Shown in pieces: positions 1 through 10,975 of a stretch of 64,000 nucleotides of DNA. Within the stretch, counting starts at the first letter, position 1. Each line of letters starts with the position of its first letter. The position numbers were made by a program, and so were the translations under genes. The notes beneath the pieces were generated by a model. The model worked only from the letters and a program-made list of their open reading frames with translations. It had not been told where the DNA came from and did no database searches. This stretch comes from Narthecium ossifragum (lineage: Eukaryota > Streptophyta > Magnoliopsida > Dioscoreales > Nartheciaceae). The stretch covers positions 23,918,672 through 23,982,671 of the forward strand of contig OY986972.1 in assembly GCA_963920575.1 (NCBI GenBank). Reading direction: 5' to 3'.

Positions 1-2478
1 AATATTCAATTTCAATTCCATATTCCCAAAAGTAAGTGTCATAATACCATCCCTACAATTAATGCAAGCATTAGCTGTAGCTAAGAAAGGTCGACCAAGA
101 ATTATAGGAACATTTTTCTTAGTTTGCAAGCTTGGTTCCATATCCAACACCACAAAATCCACAGGAAACACACATTGACCAACTTTAACTAGAACATCTT
201 CAAGCACACCCCGTGGGGTTTTAATTGAACGATCAGCTAACTGAAGAGTCATAGCAGTGGGTTTAAGTTCTCCTGTACCAAACTTGGAATATAACGAATG
301 AGGCATGAGATTCACGCTCGCTCCTAAATCAAGTAAAGCTCCATCAATCAAATGGTTTCCTATAGTGCAAGAAATAGTAGGAGTACCTGGATCTTTAAGT
401 TTGGGAGGAATATCACTACGAAGGATTGAGCTTACTTGTTCAGTCAAGAAAATCTTTTTGGAAACATGAGATCTAGATCGACGCTTTTGAGTGCATAACT
501 CTTTCAGAAATTTCGCATAAGACGGAATCTGTTTGATAGCATCCAACAGAGGAAGATTGATATGAACTTTTTTGAAAACTTCAACCATCTCATCAAGTTT
601 AGAATTTTTAGAAGGACGTGAAGTCGGATCTACCAGGGCCTCAGGAAAAGGAATTTTCGGAACATAGGTTCTAGGATTCGGCTCAGGCGATGAAGTAGAA
701 TCATGAGGAGCAGGAATTGAAGTTTTGGGTAACACCTCATCATTAGATGCATGCAAGTCTCTATCTAATGGAACTTGAGAAGTAGATGGAGCTGCACTGA
801 GAGGTTGAGATGTAAGATCATGATCTGGACATTCCTCATCCGGTTTCTCAATATTAGCAAAGGTCTTACCACTACGAAGAGTCGTAACGGCTTGAACTTG
901 TTCATGAGAAGACTCGATCAAATGTTGACCTCTAGGATTCGGAATAGGTTGACTCGGCAATGTACCTTCTTCCCTTTTTGACAAAGCGTTAGCTATTTGA
1001 CCCATTTGAGCTTCTAACTTAGCCAATGCTTGAGTATGAGAATGGAGTATTTTGGTATATTCATCCATAGCTGGACCTTGGTTCGGTTGGGAAAAAGAAG
1101 GTTGGTTTTGAGGTTGTTGAGGTAGCGGTGCTCCATATGACGTGCCTCCCCAAGGTTGATGCTGTTGAGATTGATATGGTCCTTGGGAAGGAAAATTTTG
1201 AGGAGGCTTATACTGAGGTTGGAATTTAGGAGGAAAACCCGGATTTTGATTGTTCCTAGGTGGTCTTGGATTAAAGGAATCAGGCTGCTGTCCAGGTGTT
1301 CTCCAAGAGAAATTTGGGTGATTGCGTAAACCAGGATTATAAGTATTAGAATATGGATCATACGCTGGTTTGGACTGATTATAAATCGCATTCACATGTT
1401 CCTGAACTAATTCAGGATATTGAGGAGCTAAATGACAATCTGTGGCATCGTGATCAGAATTTGAACATAAGAAACATACATCTGCAGTATAAGATGGCAT
1501 TGACGGATTTGAAGGATTTGAAGAATTTGAAGATACTACTTGGTTTGTAGTCTGAGTCAAAACTTGGTCAAGCTTCCTACTTAGAATATCTACTTGTTGG
1601 GTTAAACGAGTAGATTCATTTAATTCCAGGGTACCTCTAGGTCTAGCTTGATTGGGCGACTCTCGGGTATTCCTAGAAGATGAAGCATGGTGTTGGGAAT
1701 TCTCAGCTAATCTCTCAAAAAGCCTCCATGAATCATCAAGAGGATTCGTAATAAACACTCCTACACAGGCGGCATCAATAGTCATTTGGTGTCTCTCCTT
1801 AAGCCCATTATAAAAATTCTCTATGATAGCCCATTGAGGGAATTGATGGTGAGGACACTTCCTAAGGAGTTCCCTATATCTATCCCATGCTTCATGAAAA
1901 AGTTCATCATCAGCTTGCTTGAAGGATGAAATTTCTTTCCTAAGATCACTGGTCTTGGTAATTGGAAAGAATTTAGCAAGAAATTGGGTTTGAAGTTGAG
2001 GCCAAGTCGTGATAGATCTGGGCTCTAAAGATGTAAGCCAATATTTCGCTTTACCCTTGACAGTAAAGGGAAAGAGTTTCAATTTCCAAGCATCATCAGT
2101 GAAATTATTAACCTTCACGGTTGAACTGATCAAGATAAACTCTTCTATATGGTTGCAGGGATCTTCATGAGACAGACCATGAAAGGCAGGAAGAGATTGA
2201 AGGAACTGAGGCTTGATTTCATAGTGGGCAGCTCCTATTACTGGGGGTTGAATGCATGAATTTGAAGTAAATGAAGTAGGAATGTAAAAATCTTTCATAT
2301 TCATGCGGCCTTGATCTTCATGATGGGTCGGATTTTCATCATGATCATGATGATCATCTAAGTTATGGTTCTCCATGGATGAATCAGGTGAAATATTCAC
2401 AGGTCTAAGCAATGCAGCACGAGAATTCAAGAATTCTTGCAAAGTAATATTTAAATCTGAATCTTCACTAACATTCAT
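1..2478 (-). CDS. Gag-protease polyprotein of Ty3/gypsy retrotransposon (partial)
   Basis: One uninterrupted frame of 826 codons starts at the ATG at 2478 and runs off the left edge. It encodes the structural Gag protein and the aspartic protease that matures it in a virus-like particle. Reading from the N-terminus: an acidic leader; a retrotransposon gag domain containing WLTSLEPRSITTWPQLQTQF and FYNGLKERHQMTIDAA; a CCHC zinc knuckle near residue 330 (CFLCSNSDHDATDC, C-x2-C-x4-H-x4-C); a long Pro/Gln/Asn-rich linker; and a protease domain near residue 717 with LDLGASVNLMP. DLG in place of the usual D-S/T-G is known in Athila-type elements. The last readable part (ADRSIKTPRGVLEDVLVKVG, then ILGRPFLATANACI) is typical protease C-terminus. 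The frame has no stops, so this copy is recent or conserved. It has no ATG-to-stop limit inside the window. Confidence 0.9.
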   Translation of the reverse strand, partial: MNVSEDSDLNITLQEFLNSRAALLRPVNISPDSSMENHNLDDHHDHDENPTHHEDQGRMNMKDFYIPTSFTSNSCIQPPVIGAAHYEIKPQFLQSLPAFHGLSHEDPCNHIEEFILISSTVKVNNFTDDAWKLKLFPFTVKGKAKYWLTSLEPRSITTWPQLQTQFLAKFFPITKTSDLRKEISSFKQADDELFHEAWDRYRELLRKCPHHQFPQWAIIENFYNGLKERHQMTIDAACVGVFITNPLDDSWRLFERLAENSQHHASSSRNTRESPNQARPRGTLELNESTRLTQQVDILSRKLDQVLTQTTNQVVSSNSSNPSNPSMPSYTADVCFLCSNSDHDATDCHLAPQYPELVQEHVNAIYNQSKPAYDPYSNTYNPGLRNHPNFSWRTPGQQPDSFNPRPPRNNQNPGFPPKFQPQYKPPQNFPSQGPYQSQQHQPWGGTSYGAPLPQQPQNQPSFSQPNQGPAMDEYTKILHSHTQALAKLEAQMGQIANALSKREEGTLPSQPIPNPRGQHLIESSHEQVQAVTTLRSGKTFANIEKPDEECPDHDLTSQPLSAAPSTSQVPLDRDLHASNDEVLPKTSIPAPHDSTSSPEPNPRTYVPKIPFPEALVDPTSRPSKNSKLDEMVEVFKKVHINLPLLDAIKQIPSYAKFLKELCTQKRRSRSHVSKKIFLTEQVSSILRSDIPPKLKDPGTPTISCTIGNHLIDGALLDLGASVNLMPHSLYSKFGTGELKPTAMTLQLADRSIKTPRGVLEDVLVKVGQCVFPVDFVVLDMEPSLQTKKNVPIILGRPFLATANACINCRDGIMTLTFGNMELKLNI

Positions 2479-2722
2479 CCATATACCACATCACAATAAC
2501 GACCAAGGTTTAGAGATACTCACAGTGCTATCTCGGTGAGGCTTTGACCGATGCTCCTTCTCCGCTTGGAAGGTGCTTCGTCAAAGTCCCTAACGCACGA
2601 TCAAAAAGATAGGAAATATTAGCACTGGAACTATTTTTGGTCTTTTATATACTAAACGACAGAGATAAAAATACTAATTGAAATAAAACTACACTAGGCA
2701 ATTAACTTAATAAACCGTTAAA

Positions 2723-2740
2723 TCCCCGGCAACGGCGCCA
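2723..2740 (-). other. Primer-binding site, complementary to tRNA-Asp
   Basis: On the minus strand the site reads TGGCGCCGTTGCCGGGGA. This matches the 3' end of plant tRNA-Asp, as found in Athila/Calypso elements. It lies six bases inside the LTR edge. Confidence 0.85.
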
Positions 2741-3170
2741 AAATTCTGACACGCCTTGAAAAGTGTCGTTACCTTAACAAGGACGCCAAAATTAGAAATT
2801 TATAATCAAACTACTAACTAACTACTTTATGGGTAGATAGTAGCAAGTCCGAGTCGGTCCACAGGGAAAACAGGATTAAGCCTAATTACCATGCATAGTT
2901 CTAAATCAAAAGTTAAGGAAGATAGATGATAGTTGGTCTTTTAAACTAAATTGGGAGAATAACAATAGAGAAAAGGCTAGGAAGTTCTAATCCGTAATCG
3001 AGAGCTATTTAGGCATTCCTAGGACAAGAGCAATTCAATGAGTTCAAGATGGTTTTCTAAAATTGATAGAAGATCGGCTAGGTCCACTATCACTCAACAT
3101 AGATTCATTAGAAGCCTATGTCGGAATGAAGAACAAATCAGCGGATAATTGGCAGACTAATAATCAAAGT

Positions 3171-3354
3171 GGTTCTAGCACTTTGAGATCGCCTAATCAA
3201 CAATGATAAAGAATGCATTGTAGGTTACAATCATAGGTCTTAATGGTTCTAGCATTAAGGTAGTGGTTCTAGCATTAAGGTAGTGGTTCTAGCACTCCTA
3301 CAATCATAAGCTAGGGTTTAGAATCCAATCCAAAGATCTAACATGGTTCTAGCA
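3171..3354. repeat. GGTTCTAGCA repeats in LTR R-U5
   Basis: GGTTCTAGCA occurs at 3171, 3245, 3265, 3285 and 3345. Three copies are exactly 20 bases apart inside a tandem unit (GGTTCTAGCATTAAGGTAGT). The others are 74 and 60 bases away. They lie in the transcribed part of the LTR. Confidence 0.75.
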
Positions 3355-3908
3355 TGAAAGCAACTTGAACAAGTCCTAATCCTAGCCTCTAACATGCAAT
3401 ACTCAGAATCAGCAATCGTAATCTCAGCGTAACTTTCACATCCGAACTCGAAACGAGGCGATTCAAGATTCGCTGGAAAGCTAAGACAGAGATCTACGAC
3501 TTTTGTGTTTTGAGTTTTCACAAAATCCGGCTGCAAACCAACGGAAAAACCGAGACAAGACAGACCGAAATTAGGGCACAAAGAGCAAACAATACATTCA
3601 CAATAATAAATATTACCAATAGATATAAACTCTGAAATCAATCCATTAAACCATCATAAAATACATGCTCTGATCCATAGGAAAACCGAAATAAACTTCC
3701 TATTACATCATAGAATTTCCTAGAATAAAGATTTAGCTACTCATCTTGAAGAGACGATCCATCGGGGAAGGTTGATGACGCGCTCCTGCTATGGATCTAT
3801 CTTCAAGATCTAACCCTAATGTTTATGGAGGAAGAAGAACCAAAGAAACACCCAGGAGGAGAGGAAAATTCGCCTATGGGTGGCTACCAAAAATCCTCTC
3901 CTAACACC

Positions 3909-3916
3909 TATTTATA
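3909..3916 (-). promoter_or_regulatory. LTR TATA box
   Basis: On the minus strand the site reads TATAAATA, inside a 12-base palindrome CCTATAAATAGG (3908-3919, one mismatch). It lies about 65 bases downstream of the nearest ATCGAT palindrome, in LTR transcription sense. Confidence 0.65.
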
Positions 3917-3980
3917 GGCCTTAATAAAACCCTAACTCGGATTAGATCTCAGCCCTTTATTTTTCTCCCAGCATCAAATG

Positions 3981-4157
3981 AGATCGATCTCCATAGGGAA
4001 GAAGATTGATCTCCTTCGTTCTGCGAACACTGGATCTGGAATACGCCCGACCAAGATCGATCTCCTTCAGGATGAAGATCGATCTCCTTTGCTTCGACTG
4101 GACCGCTTCTTGCTGGAATAATGAGATCGATCTCCTTTAGGATGCAGATCGATCTCC
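3981..4157. repeat. Three pairs of AGATCGATCTCC palindromes in LTR U3
   Basis: Copies start at 3981, 4003 (one mismatch, AGATTGATCTCC), 4054, 4076, 4124 and 4146. Each pair is exactly 22 bases apart, and the pairs recur at about 70-73 bases. Each core is a perfect or near-perfect inverted repeat suited to a dimeric binding protein. The position is just upstream of the LTR TATA box. Confidence 0.8.
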
Positions 4158-4323
4158 TTCACGCAAGATTGCCCAAATCACTTCGTTTTAGCACCAAACT
4201 TGATCTAACCTTCGTTGAAGGCTCTTATACCTGAAATGCATAATAGACCATCAAAATAGCATTACTCGGAGGCTAACAGGACCTAGTTAAAGGGGCGATT
4301 TGTGCACTTTTCACGCGTTATCA

Positions 4324-7300
4324 GCAACCAAGATGTTGGAAGTCCTATGCTTTATGTGTCCCAGTTTAATTTTTGATTGCAGCGTTTGGTTTTATCTGAT
4401 TGCAGCGTTTGACGTTCATAGCATTTATCTGCAACCTGTGATAAAAATGGCAGATCTGAAAAAATATTCAATTTTTCTATTTAGTGGTAAACATGATTTT
4501 TAGTACGATCGGAAAAATGGCAGATCTGATGTTTAGTGGAAAATATGATATGCTTCATGTAATCTTTGATCCTTTGAAGCTCTTAGCATTTATGGCATAT
4601 TTGAAATGCTGTAGACTGCTGCCACGATCAATTTATTCGGGGAGACGACCCCGTAGCAATTTCCTAGGAGGAGGAAGGAGCATGAGAGATTGATATTTAT
4701 ACGGTGGAGATTAAGGTACAATTCCGCCGTTATCCTCTCTTTCATAAGCTATCTCTATTTTCGACAAATTTCTTCGTTTTTTGATTGTGTTTTATTTATG
4801 GATCTAAGGATGGCTGATGAAACTTTGTTGTCTATATTTGAGAGTCATGTTTGATGCTTTAGTGCCTTTTATAACTGTCCTCTGTTTCCAATGTTTGAGA
4901 TCTATCATTTAACATAACAATTATAGCTATTTTGGACATCTTAACAATAATTTCTCTAATAGTAGCCAATGACACAATTACTGTTTTCTTGAATTTCATT
5001 CTAAACAGTGGACTTACAGAATTCTTATGATTAGTTTTTCTGAGTCAGATCTCCTGGAATATGTCAGCTACCTGAGCTGAAAGTCGCTGATTTCTCTTAC
5101 AACTTTTTTGTTGGAAAGATACCTAAATGCTTAGAATATCTTCCAAGGTACAGTTTCTTATTTTTTTCCAGAATGCATGTTGTCCTTAATAAAAGCCATA
5201 CATGCATGTTCTTTGTTGTGAGCTCCCTGTGAGAATATTCAAATGCATGCAACTTATTAGCTGTTGCTTAAAACCCTTATCAAGAAAATGACTACTTGAT
5301 TACTTTAAGTAGATGTTTGGGTCCATCATGTCCCTTTCTTTGATTTCTATTTAAGAACTTAATTATAGGCTAAAATTTAGCTATCTCTATGTCAAGAAAC
5401 TTGGATTTATCATCTACAGATACAAATCACTGACTAATGATCCTAGGTTCTCAAAATTTGATGTATAAAAAGCAAATAGTAAACTGAAAAAGCTACTCAA
5501 ACAAAAGATCCCATAAGTATCTACTTTCATTTATTCTATGTACGTATTGCATTATGCAGATATTTTATACGTAACAAATACTAGCAAATATAATGCCTAG
5601 ATATTGATAAAGCTGACACTCAAAAATGCGAATGCAATTTTTGACAGCCTCTTTAAAACTCTTCAAGCATTGGATACTAGCAAGTGACGTTGTCTCTCAA
5701 GTAATTTCAGCTGGTTTTGATAAGTCCAGCTCTTAGCATGGATTGCAACTGTTATGAGCTGATTAGTATAGTATTATAAAATTTTCAGTAATTTAGGCAT
5801 GCTGATTGAAATGTTCACACATTGAAAAGTCTTGACATGTAGGGGTTTTGAATTTGGTAGCTGCATCTTTTATTTCCATCCTTAGGTGTATTATTTTTTT
5901 ATTGGGTTTACTTCTTTCATGTCCATGTTTCCTGCAATGCATGACAAAATACTTTGTTCTTGCATATATACTGGATAATGATATGTGACGTTAAAAATGG
6001 TAATATACTTCTTTCTTGAGTGGCGCTTAGATTGGTCTTATCTTTGCCTACTCCTATATTTCATACCATTAATGTATGTTAGTTATTTGAATTTCATAAA
6101 TGTCAGGGTCACTGGCGGATGATTAGCAACAGTTGTATTTCTCAAAATTATATGAAATCATCTATCCAAAGATGGTCCTATGATACTCTTGCCAATGTAT
6201 GTGCTGCATGTGCGATCCATTGCAAATTTCATCGTTGTCACATGAATACTCTGAATTTATGTAGAAAAGTTTTAGATTTAGGGAATTGTTTTTGAGAAAG
6301 GTTATTCAAAGTCTGGATATTATAGCTTTTTATTGGGCATCGTTGTCACATGTAAAAAGCATCTGCTACAATATTAGAGTACAGTGTCTGTACCATGTTG
6401 TACTAAATGATGGATTTTGTTCATTAATTTCCTAAGGACAGTTAGAATACATGCCCATTTTATGTTAGATCCACTTAAGTTATGACTTTTCATGAGCATG
6501 CTTCTTTGGAGCGAGTTTTCATACACTTGAGAACCTATTATATAGGTTTGCTATCTGCCTTTTTAAGCTCTCTTTTAGTACACATCTGAATTCTAAGTAG
6601 GTGTTTTTGACAAAGCTTGATGGAAATGCCCTAACTGAGGTTAATTACCTAATTTCTTGGTCTATTAATCTTCGTGGTATATAGCAATCACCTCTGCATT
6701 TTCATGCAAATCTTTTTTTGTTGCTCTGCCTTTTTATGCCCTCTTTTAGTACACATCTGAATTCTAAGTATGTGTTTTTGACAAAGCTTGATGGAAATGT
6801 CCTAATTGAGGCAGCTAATTAGCTAATTTCTTTAGTACACATTTGTTTTCTAATTTCTGGCTGACAACCTTAGCATTTAATTGTAACCTCAGTTTTCATA
6901 GGAGAAATTAACTTATAGTGTGATGTTGCTGACAATAAGTTCCTAACTTTTGCAGGCATCCCTCTTCATAGACACATTTGCACCATCTTGAAGTCTACTA
7001 ATAGTAATTCATACCACCGTGTCATAGATGGTATGCACCAACTTCTTCATCTGTTCTGAAATTTTCATGGATTCACCAAGATTACAAGACTGGGTCATCT
7101 AAGCTAATCTGACCTACTTTTGTTGTATTACATCTATTTTCTTTAATTTCATTACAAGAGATTTCCTATCACTACCATGAGATGAGCTCACTTGCTCTCT
7201 CAATATGTTTGTCTCAGATCATTCATGATCATGCTACTTTTGTTGCTTTTTTAAATTTAGATGTCTTCTATGTACGATGTTGATCATTTGTATTTAAATG

Positions 7301-7843
7301 ACATGGCGTTTTAGTAAGCTTTATGTTAGCCATCAACTGACTTTAGATTCTGTACGATGTTGATCATTTGTCTCCTGCAAACACAGTGCTGTTGTTTTTC
7401 TAACTTTAATTTTGATTCTCCATGAGAAATTTTGGAGATTCATCTAAATCTCTAAATTTTGTGTGCGTACTAAAAGTTCAGAATGCCTGAATCCATTCAT
7501 GGTTAACTCTCTCAGTAAATATTTCTGTGATAGATGCCAACTTGAAGGAGCCTTTCAAGTAATTGATATCAAGCTTTTCAGTGAGTAAAGTAGACACCTT
7601 CCAATTTCAATCCATTTGTTGAAGTATGTGGTTAAGAAACAAAGTATACATCAAACTTATGTTGAGAAATTTTTGAAACCATTGTGTCCATTGAAAACTG
7701 TTAAACTCTTATGCCCACATGTCCAAGAAGATGAAATCACTCAGACTAATTGATTTGGCTAAAAATCAGATATCTCAAAAAACACTGGTTGGATATTACA
7801 TAATAATCATGTTGTGTCTTTCTAGGTGATTGAATAGAGGAAG
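4324..7843. other. Region without a recognised gene
   Basis: It is AT-rich with no coding run above about 70 codons. It may be partly transcribed as leader of the small gene at 7844: 6955-7031 is flanked by a good acceptor (tttgcag) and donor (gatg|gtatgc) and could be a 5'UTR exon. A direct repeat of about 105 bases lies at 6557-6660 and 6728-6840. A shorter 21-base repeat (TGTACGATGTTGATCATTTG) is near 7271 and 7352. Confidence 0.5.
6557..6840. repeat. Direct duplication of about 105 bp, 171 bp apart
   Basis: The two copies share a block from CTCTTTTAGTACACATCTGA through GACAAAGCTTGATGGAAATG. They differ at only a few positions before diverging at the right end. Confidence 0.75.
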
Positions 7844-9113
7844 ATGGATAATATCACAGCCAGTGAAATAGCAGGATTTGGAGTTGGGACATTGTTGTTG
7901 TGTGCTACCATTGCTGCCCCAAAAGTGGATGCATTCATTTCAGCTTCACAAAGGAGGTAATCTCCCTTGCTAAAATCATTGCACCATAGAAAAGATGAGA
8001 TTTTTGAGGGATTTGGCCATTTATTTCATGTGGTTTAACCTTCTTCTTTTTTGGCTTGCTCATGATGTGTTGATTATATATTTAGAATAAAGCTTTTATC
8101 TTGATCTTAGGAACTAGCTTTCATTATGCTCTGTTTCAAGGTTTTGATAATGAATTTCTCTTTTTGTAGTAGTTTAGAGTGATCGCATTGATCAAAGGAC
8201 ATAGATTAAGGAAGTGTGCTGCAGTTGTTCCCCAGTGAGTTTCTTTTCGACCCTATAGCACGTTCTTGCTAAATCTCCTTGAATGTTGCATTTCTATTCT
8301 TTTTTCCTTTTCTTTTAATTCATGTTTAAATAGATATATCTGCTGTTCTCTCGCTAAAAGTCTCGCATTTTCCTTCACATTCATTGTTGTATTGTACTCT
8401 TTTGAACCACTTCACCACACCCATGTCTCTTTCTCTCTCTAATAAATGGCATTGAACCACTTCACCACACCCACTTCACCATTGTTGTATGTCATCCTAA
8501 TAAATGGCATTGTTATTTATGCTTGATCCGCTAATGGTGTAAATGGATTAGCCACTACCCACTGAGAGAGCAAGTGTGTTAGTAGTGATAGTTTATTGGA
8601 GAATTTAATAGGATGGTTACATGATTTGAATTGTTTAGTTCTTTGATAGACTACAGTGTATTGGTGTCAGCTATCGAAGCTTGAGTGAGTGAATGTTGTA
8701 AGATGGTTGGTGGAGGTATCATTAGGCTAAGTGGGTATTGATATAGTGACTTAGGTATTTTCAAATTTTTAGTGGGGATTGGGAGATAATTCAACAGAAA
8801 TGAGTGGATGTAGAAGTTAAGAGTGTACTGGTGGAGTATTAAGTGGATGTGGGTTAAGTGAAATTGCTAAGTTGTTGCTACTTTACTGCTTTTATTTCAT
8901 AAGTAGTTACTTAATTTCAAGTGAAATTTTATGTCAGCCTTCACCTTTTACTGTAAATTACACTTCCAAATGCAATGTGAGTGCTTTTCTTAAGTTGATC
9001 TGTCTTTTTCTTGGTTCAGGTTACATGCCCAGGCTCTTAACTTGCTGCTTTCGTTAGTGCTGCAGTGGTCGAGTATTATGACCACCCGTGCTATCATGGT
9101 CAGAAGCGGATGA
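7844..9113 (+). CDS. Small two-exon gene, 68-aa protein of unknown function (tentative)
   Basis: The proposed model is join(7844..7956, 9020..9113). Exon 1 follows a plausible acceptor (tttctag, a 5'UTR intron), starts at ATG 7844 and encodes MDNITASEIAGFGVGTLLLC and onward, a short acidic start followed by one hydrophobic helix (about residues 11-26) and APKVDAFISASQRR. The donor AG|GTAATC and the acceptor at 9018-9019, which follows a strong pyrimidine tract, join in phase and open 30 further codons to a TGA at 9111. The product would be a single-pass membrane or organelle peptide. Exon 1 looks genuinely conserved, but the second exon is less certain. An alternative acceptor at about 8167 would give SSLE and a stop. 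I do not recognise the family with confidence. Confidence 0.35.
8405..8502. repeat. Short local duplication
   Basis: GAACCACTTCACCACACCCA occurs twice (near 8404 and 8453), and AATAAATGGCATTG also occurs twice (near 8441 and 8500). They lie within the proposed intron of the small gene. Confidence 0.7.
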
Positions 9114-10975
9114 GTATATTTAGCAATTTCTTAAACACTCGCAGAAAGATTTAGTGTGAAGAACATGGTCTATCTGGGTTGTAGAACGCATAAAGACAAA
9201 TAGATTTCTTTTTTCCGTTGGCAGCTTAATGATGCATATAACATCTATGTCAGTCGAGGGATCATTTTCTCCTGACGGAATATGGGAAATTAGAGAATAG
9301 TGTTGTTGGTATGATAACACTTACGTAAATACCCAGGATTTTTGTATATCATGATATGAAGACGCTGAGATCACATGCACCTTTTACACGTGAGCTTTTG
9401 CACTCTTATGGAGTTTACATAATCACTGAGTTTGAACAGTTGATATGCAGGGGCAACAAAGTTTTACATCAGCATCAAGCATCAGATGTACTTCATGTAG
9501 CAGCCAAGACATCTTGAACCGCAATTTGATGAATTAATGATTAATTGGCTGTAATATAAGGGTCTTCTCATTTAAATATTCGTTTAGCAAATGTCATCCG
9601 CAATGTTAAATCTCTAATTAAGTTGGTGTCTTGATCAGTTGGTTATGTCTTCAAACATCAGTCAAATTCAGGTGTATCAACAAATTTATGCAACATTTAT
9701 ATGTGTGTTTCTCATAGGATTTCACGTGAATATATCCCTGTTTGTTTATTGGCTCTTTTCTTTTCACTTCAATGGAACAATATAAATGATGAAGGCGCTC
9801 CTTTGAACTTTAATTTGCAAACTTTTGTTTATTGGCTTTACCAATTTTCCAATTCTTGAACTTATGTCATGTTTCCAGCATGCTCAGTCAATAATTTGTA
9901 TAAATAATCCAGGATGTTGCTTTTAGTTCTTGGGTTTTTTCTTACCTCATGATTTCTCATATTATTTTTTTTCCTTTTTTATTTTTTGTCTTTGTAGGTT
10001 TTGACTGAGAAACGAACTATAATCGTAAATGGTCACTTACAACAAAACATAAATAAATTTAAAACAAAAACAAATTTAAATCGTGCCATGGTGGTTACGT
10101 GCGAGGTGGATGTTAGAGCTTTCTTAATCTCTTTTACATACATGTTTTTAGAGTACCATGAATCACTTAGGTAACTTCGGCAAGTTGTGACTTGAAACAA
10201 AATGAGTCAAAGTTGGACATATTGGTATCAACTACTATAGTGGAACTTGACTTTTCTTTATGCTTACGGGTATCTCTTTTACATACATGTTTCTTAGGTA
10301 ACTTCGGCATATTGGCTATCTTAGGAATAAGTTATCTCTAGAGAATTAGATTTTTACATGTTATCAAAGCTTATTCTGTTAAGATTTTGAATTGATGATG
10401 GTAATCATCTAACTGTTGGATTTTCTGATCCAGGGCCACACATCATCTAACTGTTGGATTGATGATGGGAATGCTTGGAGCTAGAGTTAAAAAGAGAAAA
10501 AACTAACGGTTAGATTTTGCTAGCCCTGGAGTTGGATTATTGTGAAATTAGAATATCTGTATTTTTGTTTTTTCTTTGAAGTTGTGGTTTGTGAGGGATA
10601 ATGTTGTATTTGAGGATACTATGGTTTGTAAAGTTTGTGGGGACAAGGTTTGCCTCGGGGACAAAGTTTGTGAGGGATAATGTTGTACTTATAAGGTTTG
10701 TCTCGGTACAGGTGAGGTTCTACCGAAATTTTTTGAAAAAACTCTATATATCCGTAACGTAGGTACGGGCATTTCCTAGTACATTATAAATCACGTGCTT
10801 ATCTTATTCGAATTAAAGATGAGAAGAATTCAGCGAGTTATTGAGATGTCTTTTCAGCTGCATGCGGACGAAGCAAGAGAAATAAATTATAATCGGGATA
10901 GTTATATTTGATTTTCGTACCACTTATGGTTCACGTAAGGGGAATAGTGTCAAAGAGTTATATTTGATTTTCGTA
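9114..10975. other. Region without a recognised gene
   Basis: No coding signal is seen. Minor direct repeats are CTAACTGTTGGATT (near 10408 and 10447), GTTTGTGAGGGATAATGTTG (near 10588 and 10666), and a 20-base repeat at 10900-10919 and 10956-10975 that ends where LINE homology begins. Confidence 0.5.

Larger units (their letters stand above)
1..4323 (-). mobile_element. Ty3/gypsy (Athila-like) LTR retrotransposon, 5' part
   Basis: On the minus strand the parts follow the usual order: LTR (4323-2747), a tRNA-Asp primer-binding site (2740-2723), a leader of about 245 bases, then one long gag-protease frame from 2478 that is still open at base 1. The LTR begins TGATAACGCGTGAAAAGTG and ends with a near-inverted copy, CACTTTTCAAGGCGTGTCA. 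The tRNA-Asp primer and the protease motif LDLGASVNLMP suit the Athila/Tat branch. Reverse transcriptase, integrase and the 3' LTR would lie left of the window, so the target-site duplication cannot be checked. The bases next to the outer LTR edge are gcaac (4324-4328). Confidence 0.9.
2747..4323 (-). repeat. 5' LTR of the Ty3/gypsy element (1577 bp)
   Basis: Its bounds are set by TGATAACGCGTG at the outer edge and GGCGTGTCA next to the primer site. U3 is roughly 4323-3885 and contains six GATCGATC-type palindromes. The TATA box is at 3909-3916 on the minus strand. The transcribed R-U5 part contains five GGTTCTAGCA copies. The second LTR is outside the window, so the age cannot be estimated. 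Confidence 0.8.

Noticed and set aside
1014..1391. 125-codon minus-strand frame
   Set aside because: Shadow of the gag linker region; the true gag frame is in another phase and open throughout.
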